Shown: in pieces, positions 40,558-50,699 of the stretch
Numbering within the stretch: the stretch's first letter is position 1
How the letters are laid out: the number at the start of each line of letters is the position of its first letter
DNA from: Mycobacterium sp. ITM-2016-00318
GTDB lineage: Bacteria; Actinomycetota; Actinomycetes; Mycobacteriales; Mycobacteriaceae
DNA length: 64,000 nt
NCBI RefSeq assembly: GCF_002968285.2
Contig: NZ_CP134400.1
Coordinates: forward strand, 992,001 to 1,056,000
Direction of reading: 5' to 3'
The notes under the pieces: model-generated
The model's database searches: none
The model's input: only the letters and a program-made list of their open reading frames with translations
What the model was told of the DNA's origin: nothing
Made by a program: the position numbers and the translations under genes

Positions 40558-41952
40558 ATGAGCGAGAACACAGGTGCAGTCGGTCCACCGACCGCACAAA
40601 GACCCAGGACGCACGGATCGTCGCCCGGACAGCCGATGGTCGCCCGCGTGCTAGCAGCAGGGGGTGCAGCCCTCTGCATCGGATTTCTTGCCGAAATGAA
40701 TACGCCGGATGCCGATGCGCTGGCGATCCTGCTTCCGTCGGGTAACGGCAACGCGACTCAAATCAACATCCTCGAAGGCAATGTCTTCAATCCGCAATTC
40801 GGTGCCGGCGGGAACTCGAGCATCACCCAGACCATCGGAAACATCATCTTCGGGCAGGGCAACCACAGCTCGTCGCAGGGCTCTTCCGGCGGTGGAATCT
40901 TCGGGCCGATCGCCCTTGGCGGGGCGAGCGGCAACGGAAATGTCACCCAGATCAACATTCTGTCCTTCAACATCATCAACCCGCAGCTCAGCCTCAACGG
41001 GACCAACAACAGCCACAACACGACGATCAGCAATGTCGCGGTGGGCAACGGAAACTTCAGCAACAACAACTCGTCGGCGTCAGGCGGGTCGTCGATGATC
41101 GGGGGGGCGGTCGGCAACGGCAACACGCGGCAGCTCGCCCTGTTTTCGGGGAACATCTTCAATCCGCAGTTCTCGTTCTTCGGCGACAACATCAGCAACA
41201 ACACCGCGATCAGCAACGTTTCGTTGTTCAACGGCAACTTCAGCAACAACTCGTCGACGGGCGATGGCGGTGCCGGATCCGGCTTTCTCGGCGCGCTGTT
41301 GGGCAACGGCAACACCAATCAAACCGCGGCAGGCGTCTCCAACATCATCAACCCGCAGTTCTCCTTCCTCGGCAAGAACTGGAGCAACAACAACGCCACC
41401 ACCAACCTCTCGGGCGGTAACGGCAACTTCAGCAACAACCAGGGATCGACGAGCGGCAACAACGGGACCGTCGGCGGTGCGAACGGCAACGGCAACACAG
41501 CCCAGACCGCCTATTCCGCCGGCAACAACATCAACGAGCAGTTGCGTCTAGGCACCTGGTTCCCAGGGATGCCACTTCCCGCACCCCCGCCGGATGCCGT
41601 CAACTCGGGTGACGTCGTAGCCCAGGGCACCAACGCGACAAACACATGGCTACCCGGCGTCTCGGTCAACGTACCGGCGCCCGTCGATGAACTGATCCTC
41701 CAGGGGAACACCGTCGTCGGGGGCACGAATGCCAGTGTCGCCGGTGCCAACACCTCGAGCACGGCGGGCAACACCAATCGTCCTCGTCCGCTCAGGAACA
41801 TCGTGAGCCAGGTCAGGGGCGCGGTCGAACGCGCGGCAGACGGTGTCAACAACGCGCTCGGGATAGCCAAGCCCGCGACGAGCGGGAGCCAAACCACGAA
41901 TCAGCCGGCGAGCAGTGATGCGCCGAGCAATGACAGCCCGAGTGGAGGGTGA
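40558..41952 (+). CDS. Secreted Asn/Gly-rich protein with five 62-residue curli-like repeats
   Basis: 464 residues. A polar N-terminus (1-27) precedes a hydrophobic export segment (28-47), with possible cleavage after ADA (about 54). Residues 62-330 hold five imperfect repeats starting near 62, 124, 186, 249 and 309. Each opens with GNGNxxQ, continues to NIxNPQ, then SNN and NGNFSNN. Regular Q and N ladders of this kind resemble curlin-type beta-solenoids. Residues 335-464 are Pro/Ala/Thr/Asn-rich and probably disordered. No catalytic motif is seen. It heads a run of four related secreted proteins. Extracellular matrix or amyloid role is inference. Confidence 0.7.
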   Translation: MSENTGAVGPPTAQRPRTHGSSPGQPMVARVLAAGGAALCIGFLAEMNTPDADALAILLPSGNGNATQINILEGNVFNPQFGAGGNSSITQTIGNIIFGQGNHSSSQGSSGGGIFGPIALGGASGNGNVTQINILSFNIINPQLSLNGTNNSHNTTISNVAVGNGNFSNNNSSASGGSSMIGGAVGNGNTRQLALFSGNIFNPQFSFFGDNISNNTAISNVSLFNGNFSNNSSTGDGGAGSGFLGALLGNGNTNQTAAGVSNIINPQFSFLGKNWSNNNATTNLSGGNGNFSNNQGSTSGNNGTVGGANGNGNTAQTAYSAGNNINEQLRLGTWFPGMPLPAPPPDAVNSGDVVAQGTNATNTWLPGVSVNVPAPVDELILQGNTVVGGTNASVAGANTSSTAGNTNRPRPLRNIVSQVRGAVERAADGVNNALGIAKPATSGSQTTNQPASSDAPSNDSPSGG

Positions 41953-42086
41953 TGCGCTACTCGAAAAACCCGGGGTGGGAACGGGACTGCAGCAGACTTC
42001 GGTAGCCGATCACACCGATCTTATTCAACGCCAACACATCTGACATCTAGCGGGACAAGTCAATATAGAAAAAGGAGCTCAAGAAA

Positions 42087-43073
42087 ATGGGTAAGCATCG
42101 TCAAGCACGCGTCGCGAAGCTGAATCGCGCACTGGCGATCGGCGCCGTGGCGGGGGCAACAGCAATCGGGTTCGGTGCCCTTTCGTCTGTGAATGCGCCT
42201 GAGGCACACGCCGACTGGTGGGCGCTGATTGCGGGACCGGGCAGCGGCAACGCCAGTGGCAACGAGGGCGTCGGTTACGGAAACGCCAACGGCAACCTGA
42301 ACGACAACAACCTGTTCATCGGGGGCCAGAACGGCAACGGCAACACGACCCAGACGACGTGGGGTTCTGGCAACAACATGAACACCCAGACGAACCTGTT
42401 CAGCCCGGTCACCGGCGGCTCGGCCACCAACACCGGCAATGTGACAGCCACCGGCGGCGACAGCACCGCGACGTCGACGCACACGGTCACTGGCAACGGC
42501 AACTTGACGGGAAATGTGCTGGGCCAGAACACGTCCACGTCGACTTCCGGAAACCTCGGTGGCGCGTTGGCCAACGGGGGAAGCAACACGAATAGCAACA
42601 GCCAGACGCAGACCGCGAACCCCACTAACACCGCAAACGGAACTGCCGACAGCAGCACTAACGGTAGCTGCAACGCCGGGCTTGGCTGCGACAACGGAGG
42701 CGGAACCGCCACAGGCACCGGAGGAGACCAGTCCAATTCGAACCTCAACACGGCAGACAACACTCAAACAACGGGCAATACCGAAACGACCGCGACCAAC
42801 CAGCAGATCTCAGGTGCCAATTCCAGTGCCAATAACAATTCGAACACACTCAACCAGACCGGTGGCAACTACACCGTGAGTGGGTCCGCCACCAGCGGCA
42901 CCGGCGGTTCGGCCAACGGAAGCATCAGCAACTCGAACACGGTCGGCGGCAACATTTCCCACAACACGTCGAACACGAACACGTCGTCGGGCAACGGCAA
43001 CAACAGCACAAACAGCACCGGCAGTGGCAGCGACAGCACCAACCACAACGGCGGTGGCAACACCAACAACTGA
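42087..43073 (+). CDS. Secreted Asn/Thr/Gly-rich repeat protein, paralogue 2
   Basis: 328 residues. Signal peptide with cleavage after EAHA, before DWWALIAGPGSGN. One clear unit GNGNTTQTTWGSGNNMNTQ (about 75-95) is followed by Thr/Ser/Asn-rich low-complexity sequence, a Cys pair (CNAGLGC) near residue 194, and a second unit ending in TGGNYTVSGSATSGTGGSANG. The tail is mostly Asn, Ser, Gly and Thr. AAGGAG precedes the ATG. The same layout recurs in the next two genes. Aside from Gln/Asn ladders no domain is recognised. Confidence 0.68.
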   Translation: MGKHRQARVAKLNRALAIGAVAGATAIGFGALSSVNAPEAHADWWALIAGPGSGNASGNEGVGYGNANGNLNDNNLFIGGQNGNGNTTQTTWGSGNNMNTQTNLFSPVTGGSATNTGNVTATGGDSTATSTHTVTGNGNLTGNVLGQNTSTSTSGNLGGALANGGSNTNSNSQTQTANPTNTANGTADSSTNGSCNAGLGCDNGGGTATGTGGDQSNSNLNTADNTQTTGNTETTATNQQISGANSSANNNSNTLNQTGGNYTVSGSATSGTGGSANGSISNSNTVGGNISHNTSNTNTSSGNGNNSTNSTGSGSDSTNHNGGGNTNN

Positions 43074-43118
43074 CCAGCTCCAAATCCGGAAACCCATCAA
43101 CAGAGGAGTTCAGACAAA

Positions 43119-44141
43119 ATGGGTACTCATCGCAACTCGCACAGCGCGAAGTTGAATCGCACGATCGTCTTCAGTGTCGCCGCCGGCGCAACAGCCATCG
43201 GGTTGGGTGCGTTGTCCGCCATGACCGCGCCTATTGCACAAGCCGATTGGTTCGGCGGGGCGAGCGGGCTCGGCAGCGGCAACGTCAGCGGCAACGACCT
43301 TTTGGACGACAACGGCAACGGCAACGGCAACGACAACTACAATAACAACAACCAGTTCATGGGTGGCGTACACGGCAACGGCAACGTGAACCAAACCACG
43401 TGGGCCTCGGGCAACACCATCAACAACCAGTTGGGCGTGGGGTTCCTCAACCCAGTGGGCGGCGGCATCGCGATCAACGCGGGCGCGACGGCCTCAATCG
43501 GCGGCTTCAGCACGGCGATCTCCGCACCGGTGACCGCCCTCAACGGCACCAACATCGGCGGGACACTGGCGCTCAACGCGGCAACCTCGGCGTCCGCCAA
43601 TCTCGGTGCGGCGGTGGGTCTGGGTCTGGGCGGCTCGAACGTCGGCCTCCAGGCGCCGGTGGCAGCGCCCATCAATGCGGGCGCCGCCGTAGCGCTGAGC
43701 GTGGATGTCATGGTCCAATGCGCAGCCCTCGGTGTCTGTCTCAACGGAGGTGGAAGTGCCAACGCCACTACTGGCGCCCAAACCAACACCGGCCCGCTGA
43801 ACGTTGCTTCGCAGACCCAGAGCCAGGGGACCGTTACTGTGACCGCAACGAACTCACAGGTGTCGAGCTCAGCGGCGAACTCCAACGGCAACATCACGCA
43901 GACGAACCAGGTCGCAGGCAACACCACCGTCAGCGCCGGCGCGGCGAGCGGCACTGCGGGTAGCGCCAACACCAAGGTCAGCACGACGGCGACAGCCGGC
44001 GGCAACGTTGCGCAGAGCCCGTCGTCGAGCAACACGCAGTCGGGCAGCGGCAGGAACAGTGCCAACACCAGCGGCAACAACACCGACACCAACAACACCA
44101 ACGGCGGCGGCAACACCACCAACCGCAACAACGGCGACTGA
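43119..44141 (+). CDS. Secreted Asn/Gly-rich repeat protein, paralogue 3
   Basis: 340 residues, nearly the same plan as its neighbours: signal peptide cleaved after AQA, then DWFGGASGLGSGNVSGN; an N-rich run; GNGNVNQTTWASGNTINNQ; an Ala/Gly-rich middle (about residues 110-190) with GGFSTAISAPVTALNGTNIG; the Cys pair CAALGVC; then SSSAANSNGNITQTNQVAGN and TVSAGAASGTAGSAN; and a polar Asn/Thr tail. AGAGGAG lies upstream of the ATG. The Ala/Gly insert is shared with paralogue 4 but not 2. Likely secreted and assembled outside the cell. Confidence 0.68.
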   Translation: MGTHRNSHSAKLNRTIVFSVAAGATAIGLGALSAMTAPIAQADWFGGASGLGSGNVSGNDLLDDNGNGNGNDNYNNNNQFMGGVHGNGNVNQTTWASGNTINNQLGVGFLNPVGGGIAINAGATASIGGFSTAISAPVTALNGTNIGGTLALNAATSASANLGAAVGLGLGGSNVGLQAPVAAPINAGAAVALSVDVMVQCAALGVCLNGGGSANATTGAQTNTGPLNVASQTQSQGTVTVTATNSQVSSSAANSNGNITQTNQVAGNTTVSAGAASGTAGSANTKVSTTATAGGNVAQSPSSSNTQSGSGRNSANTSGNNTDTNNTNGGGNTTNRNNGD

Positions 44142-44185
44142 CGGCCCTCGAAACCACAATCCAAAGGACAAAGGAGCTTAAGAAA

Positions 44186-45178
44186 ATGGGTACTCATCGC
44201 AAGTCAGCGAAGCGCAATCGCACGGTCGCCGTCGGTGCTGTCGCTATCGGGTTCGGTGCGTTGGCCGCCATCACGGCGCCCGCCGCACAGGCCGATTGGT
44301 TCGGGTTGCTGAACGGCCCGCTCGGCGGGAATGGCAGCGGTAACGGCACGTTGTCCGGCAACGGCAACGACAACGGCAACGGCAACTACAACAGCAACAT
44401 CCAGTATCTGGGCGGAGTGCACGGCAACGGCAACACCACCCAGTCGACCTGGGCCTCAGGGAACAGCATCAACAACCAGCTGACCCTGGGGGTTTTCAAC
44501 CCGGTGATCGGCGGCATCTCGGCCAACCTGGGCGCGACAGCGGGCGTGGGCGGCTTCAGCACCGCGATCGCGCTGCCGGTCACCGTGGGCAACGGCAGCA
44601 ATGTGGGATTGACGGCCGGCCTCAACCCGGCGACCTCGATCTCCGCCAACGTGGGTGCAGGGGCGGCGCTGGGTGTCGGCGGTTTCAATATCGGCGTCCA
44701 GACACCGATAGCGGCTCCAGTCAATATCGGCCTCGCTGGAGCGGTATCGGCAGCTATCTGCGGCCTTTGTGACGCGGTTATCGATGTCGACAATGGCGAC
44801 GGCGATGCAACTGCTACAACGGGAACTCAAACCAACGGGACGCTCAATCAAGTGGGCCAGCAGCAAACAACGGGCGCGACTAACGTCGGTGCGGCCAATA
44901 CCCAGACGTCGAGCTCGGCCGCGAACTCCATCGGCAACATCACGCAAACCAACCAACAATCCGGTAATACCACGGTGACAGCCGGTGCCACGAGCGGCAC
45001 CGCGGGTTCAGCCAACGCTCGCACCACGACGAACGGCGTTGCTGGCCAGAACGTCGCTCAGAGCCCGTCGAGGACGAACGACTCGATGGACGCCGGCACC
45101 AACAGCACCAACCATGTCGGCAACGACGGCAGCAACAACAACAACAACGATGGCGGGAACACCACCAACGACAACTAA
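44186..45178 (+). CDS. Secreted Asn/Gly-rich repeat protein, paralogue 4
   Basis: 330 residues. Signal peptide cleaved after AQA, before DWFGLLNGPLGGNGSGN. Then GNGNDNGNGNYNSN, GNGNTTQSTWASGNSINNQ, an Ala/Gly-rich middle (VGGFSTAIALPVTVGNGSNVG), a Cys pair (CGLC), SSSAANSIGNITQTNQQSGN and TVTAGATSGTAGSAN, and an Asn-rich tail. AAAGGAG precedes the ATG. Strong similarity to paralogue 3 points to recent gene duplication. Last gene before the terminator. Confidence 0.68.
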   Translation: MGTHRKSAKRNRTVAVGAVAIGFGALAAITAPAAQADWFGLLNGPLGGNGSGNGTLSGNGNDNGNGNYNSNIQYLGGVHGNGNTTQSTWASGNSINNQLTLGVFNPVIGGISANLGATAGVGGFSTAIALPVTVGNGSNVGLTAGLNPATSISANVGAGAALGVGGFNIGVQTPIAAPVNIGLAGAVSAAICGLCDAVIDVDNGDGDATATTGTQTNGTLNQVGQQQTTGATNVGAANTQTSSSAANSIGNITQTNQQSGNTTVTAGATSGTAGSANARTTTNGVAGQNVAQSPSRTNDSMDAGTNSTNHVGNDGSNNNNNDGGNTTNDN

Positions 45179-45194
45179 CCGGTTAGAAGGACGG

Positions 45195-45236
45195 AACGGC
45201 GCTCACCCCCCACCGGGTGAGCGCCGTTTCTTATTG
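45195..45236 (+). terminator. Intrinsic terminator after the repeat-protein cluster
   Basis: AACGGCGCTCACCC (45195-45208) and GGGTGAGCGCCGTT (45215-45228) form a perfect 14-bp stem with a 6-base loop, followed by TCTTATT. It ends the four-gene unit and lies before the convergent alcohol dehydrogenase. Confidence 0.9.
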
Positions 45237-45253
45237 TGCTCTTCAATAGTTCG

Positions 45254-46258
45254 CTAGTCCATGGTCAGAACCATGCGGAACCGCGCGGCCCCGCTCATCA
45301 TCTTGTCGTAGGCGGCCTGCGCCTCGGACAGCGGCATCGTCTCGATCATCGGCCGGACACCGGTGAGCGTCGAAAAGCGCAGGGTGTCCTCGGAGTCCTG
45401 AGATGTCCCGGAGGCGTGGCCCTGAACCGACGTCGACCCAGGAATGATGGCGACCGGTGGCACCTGGATCGCCTCTGGCGAAACACCGACGACGACGAGC
45501 TGTCCACGCGCCTTGAGGCCGCCGAGGGTAGGTGACATGGCGTTTGGTGCGGTGATCGTGGCGAGGACGACCGTTGCGCCGCCCAGTCTTTTCAGCTCCG
45601 CCGCGACGTCACACGCCTTGGAGTCGAGATAATGATGTGCGCCAAGCCCTTTCGCCAGGGGCTCCTTATCGGTACCCCGCGCGATAGCGACGACTTCCAT
45701 GCCCATCTTGGCGGCGAACTGAATGCCGAGGTGCCCAAGGCCGCCGACCCCGAGGATGGCGACCAGATCGCCGGGCCGTGCGACGGATTCGCGCAGCGCG
45801 TTGAAGGTCGTGATGCCCGCGCACAGCAGTGGCCCCGCTTCGACGTCGGGCAGATCATCCGGGATCCTGGCGACGGCCTCGGCGGGCGCGATCATGTACT
45901 CCGCGTAGCCGCCGTCGTATGCGATCCCGGGCACCTGCCCGTTGTCGCACGAGATGAAATCACCTCTGCGGCAGGGCTCACAGGTGAAATCGCAGCCGCC
46001 GAACCAACCCACACCGACGCGATCTCCGGCGTTCCAAACGGTGACACCTTCACCGACGCGGTCGACAACGCCGGCCACTTCGTGACCGGGAGCCCGCGGG
46101 AACGAGTTGCCCATCGCGCCCATCACCGTCATCGAGTCGGAATGGCAGACGCCGCAGGCGTGCACCTTGACGCGGACTTGTCCAGGGCCCGGCTGGGGAA
46201 TTTCGACGTCGACTATTTCGAATTTCTCATTCGCCGCAGGGACGCGGACGATCCTCAT
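45254..46258 (-). CDS. Zinc-dependent alcohol dehydrogenase
   Basis: 334 residues from ATG 46258. Catalytic zinc ligands are in HACGVCHSD and APGHEVAG. The structural zinc lobe has four cysteines (GGCDFTCEPCRRGDFISC). The NAD(P) site is LGVGGLGHLGIQFA. It should oxidise primary alcohols or reduce aldehydes. The open frame continues to 46459 with an unrelated hydrophobic extension that I discard because the family begins at MRIVRVPAAN. No operon partner. Confidence 0.87.
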   Translation of the reverse strand: MRIVRVPAANEKFEIVDVEIPQPGPGQVRVKVHACGVCHSDSMTVMGAMGNSFPRAPGHEVAGVVDRVGEGVTVWNAGDRVGVGWFGGCDFTCEPCRRGDFISCDNGQVPGIAYDGGYAEYMIAPAEAVARIPDDLPDVEAGPLLCAGITTFNALRESVARPGDLVAILGVGGLGHLGIQFAAKMGMEVVAIARGTDKEPLAKGLGAHHYLDSKACDVAAELKRLGGATVVLATITAPNAMSPTLGGLKARGQLVVVGVSPEAIQVPPVAIIPGSTSVQGHASGTSQDSEDTLRFSTLTGVRPMIETMPLSEAQAAYDKMMSGAARFRMVLTMD

Positions 46259-46581
46259 CGTTGGCACGCCGGGGACATTACTCGCTGGTGCGGGACGTGT
46301 GATCGTCGTCAACCACACCCCGGCGGGCAGAAGCGCGGCAGCCCGTGCACCGAGGATTACGTTGATCTCGCGGCCCTTCAGACAAGCGGTATTCGCGACG
46401 GTGCCGGCGACGACGAGAACGCTGTAGAGCGTATTGCGGAACAGCGACGTGTCGACCAACGGCCACGACGCGCTAACCTCGTACCCGCTGCCCGGATTCT
46501 TGATGCTTTTGTAACGCGTGAGACCTATGTGGCGATAAACAGCGCGTATATCGTCTTTGTGCAGGTCGGGTTGGGGGTTTT

Positions 46582-47421
46582 ATGTTTCGTCGGATGAATG
46601 TTGCGGCGTGTGCGGTCGCTGTGGCTGGAAGTGCTCTGGTCGGATTCGCGTCCGGTACCGCAAACGCGGCGCCCGGATGTCCCGACGTGCACTGGATGGG
46701 TGCCGCCGGGTCAGGAGAGCGCACCCCATACGAGGTCGGCCAGAACGAAGGCATGGGCGCGATCGTCTACCAGTCGTACCAAGCTCTCTCTTCGCAGCTG
46801 GCGCAAGAGGGCCGCACCATTACGGCTGAGGCCGTCAACTATCCGGCCGAGGATGTGCCCGACGACGCCGGCGTCGGCGACTGGCTCGAATATATGGGCA
46901 GCGTGGACGCGGGAACGGCCGCGCTGGGCGCGCAATACGCAGACTTCACAGCCCGCTGCCCCGAGTCCAAGGTGGTGCTCGCCGGCTACTCGCAAGGGGC
47001 GATGGTCGTGCACCGGAACCTGGTGACCATCGGTGCCAATCCGAACATGGCCGCCGCGCTTCTGATCGCCGACGGGGACCGACACCCGGATGACACCACG
47101 GTGAACATCGGCACGGCTTCGACGGATCCGGAGAAGACCGGCGGCGCCGCGCAGGACTGGCCGATCCTCGCGCATGCCCCCGCGATTCTGCCCGCGAACA
47201 TCGGCGTCCGGACGATCAGCGTCTGCGACGCAGGCGACGCGGTCTGTGACTACGATCCGGAAGTGGAAGAAGCATCGCCGGCGGCGGTCGCCATTCACAC
47301 CAGCTACACCACCGCCGACAGCGACGGGCAGTTGTGGACCTTCATGGTCAAGCAACTGCTGGGGTCGTCGTCAGAGACGCCCGCCCCGCAGGCGCCAGAG
47401 GGTGCTACGAGCCTGTCCTAA
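46582..47421 (+). CDS. Secreted cutinase-family esterase
   Basis: 279 residues. Signal peptide with ANA cleavage before APGCPDVHWMGAAGSGER. The nucleophile sits in VVLAGYSQGAMVV (GYSQG); an Asp and a late His (VAIHTSYTT) can complete the triad, and cysteines (GCPD, ARCPES, SVCDAGDAVCDYD) form the usual disulfides. Mycobacterial cutinase-like proteins are secreted lipases or phospholipases that act on envelope or host lipids. The ribosome site is weak (GGGTTGGGGG). Confidence 0.88.
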   Translation: MFRRMNVAACAVAVAGSALVGFASGTANAAPGCPDVHWMGAAGSGERTPYEVGQNEGMGAIVYQSYQALSSQLAQEGRTITAEAVNYPAEDVPDDAGVGDWLEYMGSVDAGTAALGAQYADFTARCPESKVVLAGYSQGAMVVHRNLVTIGANPNMAAALLIADGDRHPDDTTVNIGTASTDPEKTGGAAQDWPILAHAPAILPANIGVRTISVCDAGDAVCDYDPEVEEASPAAVAIHTSYTTADSDGQLWTFMVKQLLGSSSETPAPQAPEGATSLS

Positions 47422-47489
47422 CTCGGCGTCAAGGACGTCTTTTGGCGTTAATCTGACACGCAAACCGCGTCAAGCGAGGAGCGTGGCAG

Positions 47490-48332
47490 ATGGTGTGGCG
47501 TTACATCAAAGCTCAGTTGATGGTGCTGCTGTGCGGCGGTCTCGTTGGTCCGATCTTTCTGGCCGTGTATTTCGCCACCGGCCAGGATTCACTGCTGAAG
47601 TGGATGTTCTACGTCGGCCTGCTCGTGACGGCCGCCGACGTCCTGATCGCGTTGGCCATCGCCAACTTCGGTGCGAAGTCGGCGGCCAAGACGCAGGCGC
47701 TCGAACAGAGCGGCGTGCTCGCACTGGCGCAGATCACGGGTATGGGCGAGACGGGTACCCGCATCAATGATCAACCCGTGGTGAAGCTGCAACTTCATAT
47801 AGAAGGACCCGGTTTCGCGCCGTTCAGCGCACAGGACCGCGTCATCGCCAGCGTCACGAGGTTGGGCAATCTGACCTCTCGCAAGCTGGTCACACTGGTC
47901 AACCCAGCGACCCAGGAATTTCAAATCGACTGGGAGCGTAGCGCATTGATCAACGGGCTGGTACCGGCGACCTTCACCGTCGCCGAGGACAACAGGACCT
48001 ACGACCTCAGCGGTCAGACCGGCGCGCTGATGGAGATCCTGCAGATCCTCAAGGCAAACGGCATCGGCATGAACAACATGATCGATCTGCGGTCCAACCC
48101 GGTCGCGCGTCAACAGGTTCAATCCGTCGTCCGGCGTGCCGCAGCGCAGCAGGCACCCGCCGGACACGCCTCGGCCCAAGCCGCGGGCACGCCGCCGCAG
48201 CAGTATCCGTCGATGCCGACGGAGCCGTCGACCTCACAGCGGCTGCAGGAACTGGAGACCCTGCGCGCGACCGGAGCCATTTCCGAGGAGGAGTACACCG
48301 CCAAGCGGGCGCAGATTCTTTCCGATCTGTAA
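47490..48332 (+). CDS. Membrane protein with C-terminal SHOCT domain
   Basis: 280 residues: two membrane helices in the first 65 residues ([39 protein letters not shown]), a soluble beta-rich domain (about 75-190), a Gln/Ala/Pro-rich linker, and a terminal SHOCT motif ([22 protein letters not shown]). SHOCT domains are short helical hairpins thought to mediate oligomerisation. Function unknown. Confidence 0.72.
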   Translation: MVWRYIKAQLMVLLCGGLVGPIFLAVYFATGQDSLLKWMFYVGLLVTAADVLIALAIANFGAKSAAKTQALEQSGVLALAQITGMGETGTRINDQPVVKLQLHIEGPGFAPFSAQDRVIASVTRLGNLTSRKLVTLVNPATQEFQIDWERSALINGLVPATFTVAEDNRTYDLSGQTGALMEILQILKANGIGMNNMIDLRSNPVARQQVQSVVRRAAAQQAPAGHASAQAAGTPPQQYPSMPTEPSTSQRLQELETLRATGAISEEEYTAKRAQILSDL

Positions 48333-48468
48333 TTCGCCGGTTACGTGTCTTCACGCCCGCCGAGGCCGCGCTCTTCGGGGTGATCGTCCTCCGGCGCGGT
48401 CCTGGGTGTGGTGTTCTTGGCAACAGGGCGATCGAGGTCTAGTGGCACACGGCCCGAGAGGAACTCAG

Positions 48469-49710
48469 GTGACGAATCCGTCCGCCGAGTACGGCGTTCA
48501 CTCCGAGGTCGGCAAGCTGCGCAAGGTACTGGTGTGCTCGCCGGGCCTGGCGCATGAACGGCTCACTCCGACCAACTGCGACGACCTGCTGTTCGACGAT
48601 GTCCTGTGGGTGCAGAAATCGCGCCGCGACCATTTCGACTTCATGGACAAGATGCGCGATCGGGGCGTGGAAGTCGTTGAGCTACACGACGTGCTGACCG
48701 AAACGATGGAGATCGACAACGCGAAGGCGTGGCTGCTGGATCGCAAGATCGTCGCCAACGAGGTCGGTCTAGGGTTGGTCGACGACACCCGAGGATTCCT
48801 GGACTCGTTGCAGCCGCGTCGCCTCGCCGAACTGTTGATCGGCGGCATGTCGACGCGTGACCTGCCTGCAGGCATTCAGTCCGGCTATCGGACCCTTGCT
48901 CGCGAAGACACCGGGGTCACCGAATACCTGATGCCCCCGTTGCCGAACACGCTCTACACCCGCGACACCACCTGCTGGATCTACGGCGGCCTCACTTTCA
49001 ACCCGCTGTTCTGGCCGGCGCGACACGACGAAACGTTGTTGATGAAGGCCATCTATGAGTTCCACCCCGACTACGTCGGATCGACGGTGTGGTGGGGTGA
49101 CCCTGAGAAGTCGTGGGGGCTAGCCACTTTGGAGGGTGGCGATGTATTGATACCCGGCAACGGGGTGGTGCTGATCGGCATGAGTGAACGATCCTCGCGT
49201 CAGGCCATCACCCAGGTTGCGGCGGAGCTGTTCGCGCGGGGCGCTGCGGAGAAGGTGATCGTCGCCGGTATGCCGAAGTTGCGGGCGGCGATGCATCTGG
49301 ACACCGTGTTCACCTTCGCCGATCGTGATGTCGTCACGATCTATCCCGAGATCGTCGACAGCATCGCACCGTTCACGCTGGTGCCGGGTGACAACGGCAT
49401 CGGCCTCGACGTCATAGACGAGACCAAGCCGTTCGTCGAGGTGGTTGCGGCTGCGATGGGACTCCCGCAGCTACGAGTGGTCGAAACCGGTGGCACGAAG
49501 TACGACTATGAGCGTCAGCAGTGGGACAGCGGCAACAACCTCGTCGCCATCGAGCCGGGCGTGGTGGTCGCCTATGACCGCAACACGCACACGAACTCGC
49601 TGCTACGCAAGTCCGGGATAGAAGTCATCACCATCGTCGGCGCCGAGCTCGGCCGCGGCAGGGGCGGCGGTCACTGCATGACCTGCCCGCTGATCCGCGA
49701 CCCGGTCTAG
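48469..49710 (+). CDS. arcA: Arginine deiminase
   Basis: 413 residues, normal family length. N-terminal [26 protein letters not shown]; substrate-site [15 protein letters not shown]; catalytic His in [11 protein letters not shown]; and the nucleophilic Cys in [16 protein letters not shown]. It hydrolyses arginine to citrulline and ammonia. GTG 48469 is selected because AGAGGA lies just upstream; the frame also opens at GTG 48442. The other arginine-pathway genes (rocD, DDAH-like) lie within 3 kb on the opposite strand. Confidence 0.9.
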   Translation: MTNPSAEYGVHSEVGKLRKVLVCSPGLAHERLTPTNCDDLLFDDVLWVQKSRRDHFDFMDKMRDRGVEVVELHDVLTETMEIDNAKAWLLDRKIVANEVGLGLVDDTRGFLDSLQPRRLAELLIGGMSTRDLPAGIQSGYRTLAREDTGVTEYLMPPLPNTLYTRDTTCWIYGGLTFNPLFWPARHDETLLMKAIYEFHPDYVGSTVWWGDPEKSWGLATLEGGDVLIPGNGVVLIGMSERSSRQAITQVAAELFARGAAEKVIVAGMPKLRAAMHLDTVFTFADRDVVTIYPEIVDSIAPFTLVPGDNGIGLDVIDETKPFVEVVAAAMGLPQLRVVETGGTKYDYERQQWDSGNNLVAIEPGVVVAYDRNTHTNSLLRKSGIEVITIVGAELGRGRGGGHCMTCPLIRDPV

Positions 49711-49739
49711 AACACGTTCTATTTCTGCTGTTAACCTGA

Positions 49740-50693
<954 letters not shown>

Positions 50694-50699
50694 GGCCGG

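Noticed and set aside
40558..45178. PE_PGRS family membership of the Gly/Asn-rich proteins
   Set aside because: No PE domain, and the repeats are GNGNxxQ type with Sec signal peptides, not Gly-Gly-Ala repeats.
42060..45180. Minus-strand open frames rich in Leu/Val/Pro opposite the repeat proteins
   Set aside because: They are reverse translations of AAC/GGC repeats and have no independent signals.
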